From: Bacteroidales bacterium UBA5371 | GTDB lineage: Bacteria > Bacteroidota > Bacteroidia > Bacteroidales > P3 | NCBI GenBank assembly: GCA_002407855.1 | Contig: DHPF01000010.1 | Location: 1 to 61,756 of the forward strand | Length of the DNA stretch: 61,756 nt | Reading direction: 5' to 3' | In this document: in pieces, positions 1 to 6,108 of the stretch | How positions within the stretch are numbered: position 1 is the stretch's first letter | How the letters are laid out: each line of letters starts with the position of its first letter | Program-made: the position numbers and the translations under genes | The notes under the pieces: model-generated | The model's input: only the letters and a program-made list of their open reading frames with translations | Database searches by the model: none | Told to the model about the DNA's origin: nothing

Positions 1-14
1 AAAATTCACCGAAC

Positions 15-371
15 TCACGTTAATTTAACTCTCTTAAAAGAATAACCAACCGATGCTAAAATTGGCAGCTTAATATAGTCAATATCATAATCAGCCTTAT
101 AAAAGTAATTGTTATCATTCTCTATATATGTGCTGTTCATTCTGATGTTCTTTGTTGAATACATAATTCCTGTGGTTAGCTTTATCAATGAAAAGTTTTT
201 TGAAGTAAATATGAAGAACTCATAATTAAACCTATTATAATTATCATATATCTCATTAATGTTATAAGCATAAGTACTTGCTCCTATCTCTAACGACCAA
301 GCATTCTTTTTCTGGCTAAATGCTCCCAATGAAAGAAAGCATAAACAAATAATTAATATTAACTTTTTCAT
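15..371 (-). CDS. Short outer-membrane beta-barrel-like protein, probably truncated
   Basis: A 118-residue protein with a clear N-terminal signal peptide (hydrophobic stretch ending near residue 19, LSLGAFSQ) followed by alternating aromatic and polar residues (YEFFIFTSKNFSLIKL, YIKLPILASVGYSF) typical of outer-membrane beta-strands in Bacteroidota. Family members with this look are usually around 200 residues, so the stop at the window edge may mark a truncation or frameshift; only 14 bases remain beyond it, too few to check. No close family is recognised. The gene stands alone, with a long spacer on its upstream side. Confidence 0.55.
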   Translation of the reverse strand: MKKLILIICLCFLSLGAFSQKKNAWSLEIGASTYAYNINEIYDNYNRFNYEFFIFTSKNFSLIKLTTGIMYSTKNIRMNSTYIENDNNYFYKADYDIDYIKLPILASVGYSFKRVKLT

Positions 372-736
372 AAGGCTATTCTATTATTTTGATTAAATGC
401 CTTTATATTTCTCTCTGGGTTGGCAAGACCTAAACAACACTGCAAAGGAACAAAATAAAAATTATAAAAACAAGTATTTAGGAAAATATTTATAAAATAG
501 AGTACATAATACCTTAGTCTAAAATTAATACTGTTCTTTTAAAGTTTTTTCACAATTGAGTTTTATTCATATTTTATTTCCTTTAAGGCTCACCATTTCC
601 TAAGTGCTTACGTCAAAATATAATTATAGGAAATTAGAATCAAATTCTAAAAGATTAGAATCAAGAGATAGGAAATTAGAATCAAGTTTTAATATTCTAA
701 GATTTGATGTTATAGGATAAAGATTTTGAATGACTA
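372..736. other. Long spacer upstream of the beta-barrel gene
   Basis: No gene is apparent here. The only structure I can support is the 21-bp repeat array at 634-696 listed separately. A weak minus-strand promoter-like box (TTCCTTTG on the minus strand near 438-445) could serve the gene ending at 15, but it lacks the usual A at the second position. Confidence 0.4.
634..696. repeat. 21-bp tandem array A (3 units)
   Basis: TTAGAATCAA starts at exactly 634, 655 and 676, a strict 21-bp period. The first unit reads in reverse complement almost exactly like a unit of the array at 25255 (20 of 21 bases over 630-650). It lies just past the end of the rnhB fragment. No coding function is seen. Confidence 0.85.
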
Positions 737-921
737 TTATTCAAATAGACTTAACTCACCATAAAGGTTGAATGTTTTGCGGTGATAGGGGCTTATGCCA
801 AATTGTTTTATGGCTTGTCTATGTTCTTTGGTTGGATAGCCTTTATTCCTTTGCCAATTGTAATTGGGATATTCTTTGGCTAAGGCATCCATATACTCAT
901 CTCTATAAGTTTTTGCAAGAA
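737..921 (-). pseudogene. Detached 3' end of rnhB (ribonuclease HII fragment)
   Basis: Read on the minus strand this encodes the last 61 or so residues of RNase HII (LAKTYRDEYMD ... NLYGELSLFE, then stop). Bases 752-921 are identical to 5512-5681 in the intact rnhB. Past the identical part the last codons still encode SLFE but with different codons (AGT CTA here, TCT TTG in the intact gene), so the extreme 3' ends come from different alleles. The catalytic DEAGRG region is absent, so the fragment cannot be an active enzyme. It marks the outer junction of the accessory segment 922-5511. Confidence 0.85.
752..921. repeat. 170-bp direct repeat, left copy
   Basis: A perfect match to 5512-5681 at a constant offset of 4,760 bases. 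The match ends at 921/5681 and at 752/5512. It consists of rnhB coding sequence and brackets the toxin-antitoxin, RNA, GIY-YIG and ATPase genes. Confidence 0.95.
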
Positions 922-1131
922 AGAGTAAGTGTAAAGTTAAAAGGAATTGGAGTTTTTGGAGTTTGGGTAACGAGCAAAGGCTACTACAAACCCAAAGATA
1001 TTAATCCTAAGAAAGTTAGGGCAAGTAAGGTAGCTTTTAGGGCAGACAGAGGTTTGGTAAAGTCAATCAAAGAGATGAAATTTGACAATATGCCAAAACC
1101 TCCAAAAGGTTTGGTAACAAAGAAAAAGTAG
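922..1131 (+). pseudogene. Truncated 3' end of an unknown gene
   Basis: An open frame continues out of the antisense of the rnhB fragment, but only the part from about 922 looks like real protein: GIGVFGVWVTSKGYYKPKD, then a basic tail ending PKPPKGLVTKKK. About 70 residues rich in Lys, Val and Pro remain. The natural 5' end seems to have been lost when the repeat junction at 921 formed. I do not recognise the family. The longer frame starting at 772 is an artefact of reading the rnhB fragment backwards. Confidence 0.5.
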
Positions 1132-1437
1132 TTAATTTAAGAAAGAAGCACAAGCCTTGCGTATTTTGTTAAGACGAATGATGGTTTTCTTTTCTTGTCT
1201 TGCAATTTGAAGGTTATAGCGGCTTTGCATATTGATTAAGAGTTCTGCACTAATACCAAGAGCAGACTCAATAACTAATGCAATTTCCGTTGTGATAGGT
1301 CTTTTTGCATTAAGTATTTCATTAAGCATTGTATAAGACAAATCAGAATACATAGAGAATTGTTTTTGAGAAATACCTCTAACACTTAATTCTTCTTTTA
1401 TTATCTCACCAGGATGAGTTGGATTAATTGTTTTCAT
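1132..1437 (-). CDS. higA: HigA-family antitoxin (XRE helix-turn-helix)
   Basis: A 101-residue DNA-binding antitoxin. It begins with the HigA signature HPGEIIKEEL (residues about 7-16), followed by a helix-turn-helix (ISQKQFSMYSDLSYTMLNEILNAKRPIT). It would neutralise the HigB toxin encoded immediately upstream and repress their shared promoter. The toxin-first order with a 7-base gap is characteristic of higBA loci. The palindrome at 1804-1836 is its likely operator. Length is normal for the family. The symbol rests on family resemblance and the paired toxin. Confidence 0.88.
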   Translation of the reverse strand: MKTINPTHPGEIIKEELSVRGISQKQFSMYSDLSYTMLNEILNAKRPITTEIALVIESALGISAELLINMQSRYNLQIARQEKKTIIRLNKIRKACASFLN

Positions 1438-1444
1438 ATTATTT

Positions 1445-1765
1445 TTACTTATAATGATTTGTAATATCTTTAATTGTGCAGATTGTAATTATTGGTTCAA
1501 GTTCTGATTCCTTGCTAACAATAAATTCTAATCTATATTGGTCGTTAATTCTAATAGAAGAAATACCTTTCTTGTCTCCTGTAAGCACTTCATAATTCAA
1601 AGAATGAAAAGGAAACAAATCTTCAATTCTGTTTGCAGAAATCAAGGTGTCAATTCTTTTTATATAGTTCTTTACTACGGAAGGTTGAAATCTATATTTT
1701 TTATCTTTAGTTTTCCCTTCTTGATAAAGATCTAATAAGTAATCCTTTTCAAATCTTATTATCAT
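1445..1765 (-). CDS. higB: HigB/RelE-family toxin
   Basis: A 106-residue RelE-fold mRNA interferase. The C-terminal part carries the HigB hallmark pattern (LTGDKKGISSIRINDQYRLEF), ending with a strand of hydrophobic residues. Members cleave mRNA on the ribosome when the antitoxin is degraded. It is the first gene of the pair and starts about 20 bases from a promoter -7 box (1787-1794, minus strand). Being plasmid- or island-borne is common for this family and fits the accessory setting. Confidence 0.87.
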   Translation of the reverse strand: MIIRFEKDYLLDLYQEGKTKDKKYRFQPSVVKNYIKRIDTLISANRIEDLFPFHSLNYEVLTGDKKGISSIRINDQYRLEFIVSKESELEPIITICTIKDITNHYK

Positions 1766-1786
1766 ATATTTTTAATATTAACGGTG

Positions 1787-1794
1787 CAAAGATA
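1787..1794 (-). promoter_or_regulatory. higBA promoter -7 element
   Basis: Minus-strand TATCTTTG matches the Bacteroidota TAnnTTTG box and sits 22 bases before the higB start codon. A clear TTTG -33 box is absent; that region is instead occupied by the inverted repeat at 1804-1836, consistent with repressor occlusion. Confidence 0.65.
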
Positions 1795-1803
1795 ATAATT
1801 ATT

Positions 1804-1836
1804 TTTAATTCTTCACTAAAAAAGTGAAGAATTAAA
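1804..1836. promoter_or_regulatory. Large palindrome, probable HigA operator
   Basis: Perfect 14-bp arms TTTAATTCTTCACT and AGTGAAGAATTAAA are separated by five A residues. It covers the position where the -33 element of the higBA promoter should lie. HigA-type antitoxins bind such dyads to autoregulate; that this one is the operator is inferred from position. Confidence 0.65.
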
Positions 1837-1947
1837 TGATATTTGATATAAAAGGTTGTAAAAGAGAAAAAATAGATAAAATAAATAATAATTCTTTCAG
1901 TAGAGATAGCTATTCTATAAGGTATAGAGTAAATATTTATTAAATTA

Positions 1948-1980
1948 TTTGCGAAAATATTAAATCTTTTATTACTTTTG
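1948..1980 (+). promoter_or_regulatory. Consensus promoter for the structured RNA/leader
   Basis: TTTG at 1948-1951 and TACTTTTG at 1973-1980 are separated by 21 bases, a full Bacteroidota-type promoter. It points into the structured region that follows, and no other promoter is evident before the gene at 2416. Confidence 0.7.
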
Positions 1981-1985
1981 CAAAT

Positions 1986-2205
1986 AATAAAGGTGAGAAC
2001 CTTTTATTTTTTATTATAGAAAAATAGCGTTAGCTATTTGTTCTTTGCGGCTGGAACCTAGGAAATTTCAAGAAAACGTAACAAGAACAAGTATGTTTTA
2101 CGCTCGTGTCATAGGCATGGGTGTAATTTATCTTGTTACGTAAGGTCTTCCTAGGACCTCAGCTGTCAGTTAAGTTACTAAACCCATGCTTTTTTGTAAC
2201 TTTCC
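1986..2205 (+). ncRNA. Structured non-coding RNA or long 5' leader with potential pseudoknot
   Basis: Seen by eye, in order: hairpin AAAGGT/ACCTTT (1989-2004, GAGA loop) followed by a U-rich run; hairpin AAATAGC/GCTATTT (2022-2039); a long hairpin 2050-2163 with segments GCUGG/CC..AGC, CCTAGGAA/TTCCTAGG (2057-2064 with 2148-2155) and ACGTAACAAG/CTTGTTACGT (2076-2085 with 2132-2141) around an asymmetric internal loop; and hairpin AAGTTAC/GTAACTT (2172-2178 with 2196-2202). The loop of the last, ACCCATGC (2182-2189), is perfectly complementary to GCATGGGT (2115-2122) in the apical part of the long hairpin. The long stem with internal bubble recalls 6S-type RNA, but I see no match to tmRNA, RNase P RNA or SRP RNA. 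With no promoter before 2416 it could also be a roughly 430-base leader. Confidence 0.6.
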
Positions 2206-2415
2206 CCAAAGAATAATTAGCTCCGTATATAAGTAAACTTTATGATTAATAATCATAATAAAAATTATGTGATAGAATTGAAATAAAGATAAAGAAAGAT
2301 TAATAATGGAAATGTTAGGAGGGTAATGAAATTCGGAATAATTGACATTATTAACAAAAAGAATGATTATTTAGTATTGTAAATTAGTTATAAATTATCA
2401 ACAAATTATTTTATT

Positions 2416-2769
2416 ATGATTAATAAGACACCTTTGATTACTTGCCCACATTGCAAGACTAGCACTTTTGTGGACTATCTTGAATATCGAGATTATGAGA
2501 CTTTAACCTGTCCATATTGTAATAACAGTTTTCAAAATCCCATTAAATATCCTCCAAAGGATAATAGTAAAAAAATTGGAATTATAGTTCTAATAGTGAT
2601 TGTATTGATTTATATTTTGTATAATGCATCCGGAGGTTCTTCTAATAAGGTTATTGAATATAATCAATCAGATAGGAAAGAAATATATTACCATGATGAA
2701 AATGGTTATGTGATTAAAAGGAAAACAATATATTATGATGGTAGACCTGACGAGTATAAATATTATTAA
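2416..2769 (+). CDS. Zinc-ribbon membrane protein of unknown function
   Basis: A 117-residue protein. Residues about 10-40 form a zinc ribbon with two Cys pairs (CPHC and CPYC). One membrane segment follows (IGIIVLIVIVLIYILY, about residues 54-70), then a short polar tail rich in Tyr and charged residues. A cytosolic zinc ribbon with the tail outside the membrane is the simplest topology. It is the first of three closely spaced genes (next gene 9 bases on). No known function; the fold alone is not diagnostic. Confidence 0.7.
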   Translation: MINKTPLITCPHCKTSTFVDYLEYRDYETLTCPYCNNSFQNPIKYPPKDNSKKIGIIVLIVIVLIYILYNASGGSSNKVIEYNQSDRKEIYYHDENGYVIKRKTIYYDGRPDEYKYY

Positions 2770-2778
2770 TATTATATT

Positions 2779-3303
2779 ATGAAAAAAATAATTGTAGTAG
2801 CATCAATTTGCATCTTTGTTATTTTAATAACAATATATCTTTCTATTCAGCACACCGCTAATATGAAACATATTTACAAACAAGACTTAAGTAATGTAAG
2901 CAAAAGTGAATCTTTACCAGAAATAGAAAATAATAATATTATTGTTAGCACCCAGCAAAGCCAAAGTATCACAAAAAGTAATGAAGCGCATTCTAATAAA
3001 TCAGACAATGTTAATAATGCATATAATCCTGAAACTGACTCATTTATTTTTGAGACTGAGTCTTTGATGAGTGAAAAGCAATTTATTAATGATGTTAAAA
3101 ATGAATTGTCTTATATGAGAAGGTCAAATTTACATGAAAGCATACTCTTAAAAATGTATAAAGTATATGTTAAATTGAGAGGGAAAATGATACCTGATGA
3201 TTATCCTATATTATATAGGTATTTTGAGTTAAATTATAGTGTTAATGAGGCAGCATTAAAATTGAAAAAAGATCAAGAAGCAAATGGTATATTTTTTAAA
3301 TAA
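2779..3303 (+). CDS. Membrane-anchored hypothetical protein
   Basis: A 174-residue protein with an N-terminal signal anchor (residues about 3-23, IIVVASICIFVILITIYLS), a low-complexity Ser/Asn/Gln linker (about 38-90) and a C-terminal helical region (about 95-170) with FINDVKNELSYMRRSN and basic patches. I do not recognise it. Spacing of 9 bases from the zinc-ribbon gene and 31 bases to the GIY-YIG gene suggests one transcript. Confidence 0.6.
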   Translation: MKKIIVVASICIFVILITIYLSIQHTANMKHIYKQDLSNVSKSESLPEIENNNIIVSTQQSQSITKSNEAHSNKSDNVNNAYNPETDSFIFETESLMSEKQFINDVKNELSYMRRSNLHESILLKMYKVYVKLRGKMIPDDYPILYRYFELNYSVNEAALKLKKDQEANGIFFK

Positions 3304-3334
3304 TCCTCAATAGATAATCTTAATATACAGAATT

Positions 3335-4195
3335 ATGATTAAAAAATTAACATGGGATCAAATACAATTAAAATCAGATATAATTTTATCTGATGGAATT
3401 AATAAATTAAAGTCAACGCAACTTTTGAATAGTCAAGAGATAAAAAATGAAAAATATTGTGGGAACTATTTGTTAACTTTGAACAATGAACCTTATTATA
3501 TTGGGGAAGGGAAAGAATTATCAAAAAGACTTAAACAACAGTTCAATCCAAAAACTTCTACATTTTTTAAAAACTTTCAAGAATTTTATGCAATTAATCA
3601 AAGCAATATTTCGATTGATAAATTTAAAATACAATTTATTCCAACAAATATCGGAAGGAAAGAAATAGAAGAATTTGGAATTGTAAATTTGCTAACTAAA
3701 CTTAATAAGTTTGAGCTTAATAAAAGAAGTCGATTTATTATTCAAGAACAAAAAGGAATATGGGATTATGTGCAGAATAATTATTTAGAGCTATTGCAAG
3801 ATGCAGAAAATAAAATTATGAAATTGAACTTTATTCCATGGATTTATTTTAGTTGCGAAAACACAGCAGGAGTTTATATTGTGAAAGATAAGTCAGATAA
3901 TATTATCTATATTGGAGAAAGCTCAAATCTTGAAGAAAGAATATCTGTTCATGCTACTAGAACATATTTCTCAGCTTTAAGAAGGCATATAGGTACTAAT
4001 TTATTAGGATATTCACTACTTGAAATAAAAGGGAAAAAGCGTTATTTTAGCACTTTTGAGGATATTCAAATAACTGAGTTCTTAAATTCATGTAGAGCAA
4101 TTGCTCTTCCTATTAGTTTTGGAAGATTTGAACTTGAAGAGTATTTGATTAGAAAGTATAGACCATTATTAAATAGAAAAGATAATAAAGAATAA
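3335..4195 (+). CDS. Protein with two GIY-YIG nuclease-like domains
   Basis: A 286-residue protein in which the GIY-YIG pattern occurs twice. The N-terminal domain has GNYLL (43-47) and YYIGEG (54-59) with Arg65 and a Glu-rich helix RKEIEEFGI (108-116). The C-terminal domain has GVYIV (179-183), IYIGES (191-196), Arg202 and a late ELEEYLIRKYRPLLN (267-281) that supplies the Glu and Asn of the fold. GIY-YIG enzymes cut DNA with one metal; most have a single domain. No UvrC-like or homing-endonuclease accessory domains are present. Its neighbours suggest defence or mobile-element biology, but that is inference. Confidence 0.75.
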   Translation: MIKKLTWDQIQLKSDIILSDGINKLKSTQLLNSQEIKNEKYCGNYLLTLNNEPYYIGEGKELSKRLKQQFNPKTSTFFKNFQEFYAINQSNISIDKFKIQFIPTNIGRKEIEEFGIVNLLTKLNKFELNKRSRFIIQEQKGIWDYVQNNYLELLQDAENKIMKLNFIPWIYFSCENTAGVYIVKDKSDNIIYIGESSNLEERISVHATRTYFSALRRHIGTNLLGYSLLEIKGKKRYFSTFEDIQITEFLNSCRAIALPISFGRFELEEYLIRKYRPLLNRKDNKE

Positions 4196-4263
4196 TTATG
4201 CAGCCAATAAATATAATTCTCCAATAAGATAGAAACATTATTAAGGCGAAAATAAGAAGTTTT

Positions 4264-4295
4264 ATTACGCAAAGTGCGTTACGCATTATGCGTAA
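4264..4295. promoter_or_regulatory. Operator-like repeats upstream of the ATPase gene
   Basis: TTACGCAT and ATGCGTAA flank a single T (4279-4295), a perfect dyad. A further ATTACGC half-site lies at 4264-4270, one and a half helical turns upstream. Together they cover the expected -33 region of the promoter whose -7 box is at 4311-4318, so a repressor or activator site is likely. Confidence 0.6.
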
Positions 4296-4310
4296 TTGAA
4301 AAATAATTTA

Positions 4311-4318
4311 TATCTTTG
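4311..4318 (+). promoter_or_regulatory. -7 element of the ATPase promoter
   Basis: TATCTTTG matches TAnnTTTG. It overlaps a possible TTG start codon at 4316, which therefore cannot be the translation start; the ATG at 4340 is 21 bases downstream. Confidence 0.65.
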
Positions 4319-4339
4319 CAGGGATTAAATTATTTTGTT

Positions 4340-5470
4340 ATGAATAAATTATTAAGTCCTTTTTTAATAAGTGGTTATATTTCTAAGGAGTATTTCTGCG
4401 ATAGGGAGTCAGAGTATGAAATACTAAAGAAAAACACTCAAAATGGTGTAAATACGACACTAATTTCTCCAAGAAGATTAGGAAAAACAGGATTAATTTT
4501 CCATTTTTTCGACTCTTTAAAGAATGAAAAAGATATTCAAGCAATCTATGTGGATATTTATTCCTCATTAAATATTGATGACTTTATAAGGTTATTAGCT
4601 GAGTCTATTTTAGAGAAGTTTCCTGAGAAAACCTCCTTTGGTAAAAAGTTTCTAACTCTAATCAAGGGTTTTCGTCCTCGCTTTACTTTTGATAGCATTA
4701 GTGGTGCACCACAAATTGAATTTAATTATCAATCGCAGAACGATAAGGAATATACCCTTAAACAATTATTGCTATTCTTAGACAGTCAGGATACAAAGAT
4801 AATAATAGCAATTGATGAGTTCCAACAAATAGTAAACTATCCTGAGAAAAATATTGAAGCTATCTTAAGAACATACATTCAACAATTAAAGAATATTAAT
4901 TTTATTTTTAGTGGTTCTCAAGCACATATATTAGCCGAGATGTTCCTAAGCTCAAAACGTCCTTTCTTCTCAAGTACTCAGTTTTTGAATCTTGAAAAAA
5001 TTGAAAGAAGTAAATATAAGGAGTTTATTCAATATCATTTCTCTCAAGGAGATAAAGCTATTTCGGAGGAATGTATTGATTATATTTTAGATTGGACAAA
5101 GGGATATACTTTCTATACTCAAAGTGTATGCAATAAAGTGTATAGAAATAAAAAAATAGACTTGGATGTTATTAAACTTGAATGTATAGGATTGATGAAA
5201 GAAAAAGAGCCTTCTTTTTTCCAATATCGTAATTTCCTAACTCCAAACCAATGGAAGTTTCTTATTGCACTTGCAAAAGAAGAAGAAATTGTGCAAATAT
5301 ATTCTTATGATTTTCTAAATAGATATAATCTTGGAACTCCTTCAAGTGCAAAGAGAATTGTTAATTCCTTGCTTGAAAGAGAAATGATTTTAGAAAGCAA
5401 CAACAAGGAAGGTAGTTCATACTCCATTTATGATGTATTCTTAATGAGATGGCTACAATTGACCTATTAG
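4340..5470 (+). CDS. P-loop ATPase of the archaeal-type ATPase family
   Basis: A 376-residue AAA-like NTPase. The Walker A region is SPRRLGKTGL (43-52, phosphate-binding Lys49 and Thr50) and the Walker B region is IIIAIDEFQQI (154-164, Asp159 and Glu160). The C-terminal part looks like a winged helix (SSAKRIVNSLLEREMI). Such stand-alone ATPases occur in many copies in Bacteroidales genomes, often near mobile DNA, and their substrate is mostly unknown. The ATG at 4340 is chosen because an upstream TTG lies inside the promoter box. The stop is 23 bases from the convergent rnhB end. Confidence 0.8.
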   Translation: MNKLLSPFLISGYISKEYFCDRESEYEILKKNTQNGVNTTLISPRRLGKTGLIFHFFDSLKNEKDIQAIYVDIYSSLNIDDFIRLLAESILEKFPEKTSFGKKFLTLIKGFRPRFTFDSISGAPQIEFNYQSQNDKEYTLKQLLLFLDSQDTKIIIAIDEFQQIVNYPEKNIEAILRTYIQQLKNINFIFSGSQAHILAEMFLSSKRPFFSSTQFLNLEKIERSKYKEFIQYHFSQGDKAISEECIDYILDWTKGYTFYTQSVCNKVYRNKKIDLDVIKLECIGLMKEKEPSFFQYRNFLTPNQWKFLIALAKEEEIVQIYSYDFLNRYNLGTPSSAKRIVNSLLEREMILESNNKEGSSYSIYDVFLMRWLQLTY

Positions 5471-5493
5471 TATTTCTTTAAAAGTTTTTAATT

Positions 5494-6096
5494 TCAATCT
5501 TCAAACAAAGATAACTCACCATAAAGGTTGAATGTTTTGCGGTGATAGGGGCTTATGCCAAATTGTTTTATGGCTTGTCTATGTTCTTTGGTTGGATAGC
5601 CTTTATTCCTTTGCCAATTGTAATTGGGATATTCTTTGGCTAAGGCATCCATATACTCATCTCTATAAGTTTTTGCAAGAATGGATGCTGCTGCAATGGA
5701 TTGGTATGTGGCGTCTCCTTTGACAATACATTTATAAGGAATGTTTAATTCACTGCGAAAGCGATTACCATCAATAAGTAGTAGTTCTGGTTTTGTTTTG
5801 AGCTTTTCAACGGCTCTCTGCATTGCTAAAAAGGAAGCGTTAAGTATATTTATCTCGTCTATCTCTTCGTTTGAAACAAAGCCCACTCCGAAGGCTAAGG
5901 CTTCTTTTTCTATAATAAGTCTTAATTTCTGTCTTTGTTTTGGGGTTAATTGCTTGGAGTCGTTTAGGGTTTGATTGCTGAAATTACTTGGTAGAATAAC
6001 TGCTGCTGCAACAACTGCTCCACATAAGCATCCTCTACCAGCCTCATCTACGCCGCATTCAATGGTGTCTGTGGATTGGAAAAAGGGTAGTAACAA
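5494..6096 (-). CDS. rnhB: Ribonuclease HII
   Basis: A 200-residue enzyme that removes RNA from RNA-DNA hybrids and single ribonucleotides from DNA. The active-site motif DEAGRG is at residues 17-22, with Asp109 in LLIDGN and Asp146 in TYRDEY. Length is typical. It follows purQ after 12 bases on the same strand. The last third (bases 5512-5681) is duplicated at 752-921, and its final codons differ synonymously from that copy, which suggests the 3' end was rebuilt when the neighbouring segment arrived. The encoded protein appears intact. Confidence 0.95.
   Translation of the reverse strand: MLLPFFQSTDTIECGVDEAGRGCLCGAVVAAAVILPSNFSNQTLNDSKQLTPKQRQKLRLIIEKEALAFGVGFVSNEEIDEINILNASFLAMQRAVEKLKTKPELLLIDGNRFRSELNIPYKCIVKGDATYQSIAAASILAKTYRDEYMDALAKEYPNYNWQRNKGYPTKEHRQAIKQFGISPYHRKTFNLYGELSLFED
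5512..5681. repeat. 170-bp direct repeat, right copy
   Basis: This copy lies inside the intact rnhB, covering about residues 139-195. It is identical to 752-921. Confidence 0.95.
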
Positions 6097-6108
6097 GTGA
6101 TTAGAGAA

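Larger units (their letters stand above)
922..5511. other. Accessory segment inserted at the rnhB 3' end
   Basis: This 4.6-kb block lies between two identical 170-bp copies of the rnhB 3' end. Its content (truncated gene, toxin-antitoxin pair, structured RNA, small unknown membrane proteins, tandem GIY-YIG protein, ATPase) contrasts with the housekeeping genes that start at rnhB. No integrase, transposase or terminal inverted repeats are visible. I infer integration by recombination within rnhB that left the target gene complete; the direction and mechanism cannot be read from the sequence. Confidence 0.6.

Noticed and set aside
772..1131. A single 119-residue plus-strand gene
   Set aside because: Its first half is the antisense of an rnhB fragment identical to 5512-5681; only the part after 921 may derive from a real gene.
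1989..2012. The first hairpin as a terminator of an upstream plus-strand gene
   Set aside because: There is no plus-strand gene upstream; the hairpin is directly behind a consensus promoter.
1986..2205. tmRNA, RNase P RNA, SRP RNA or a tRNA
   Set aside because: No CCA-ending acceptor stem, no tag-peptide frame, and none of the conserved RNase P or SRP core sequences are visible.
922..5511. A transposon
   Set aside because: No transposase, integrase, or terminal inverted repeats; the flanking direct repeats are far too long for target-site duplications.
5532..5723. Plus-strand open frame over rnhB
   Set aside because: It is antisense to the conserved RNase HII coding sequence.
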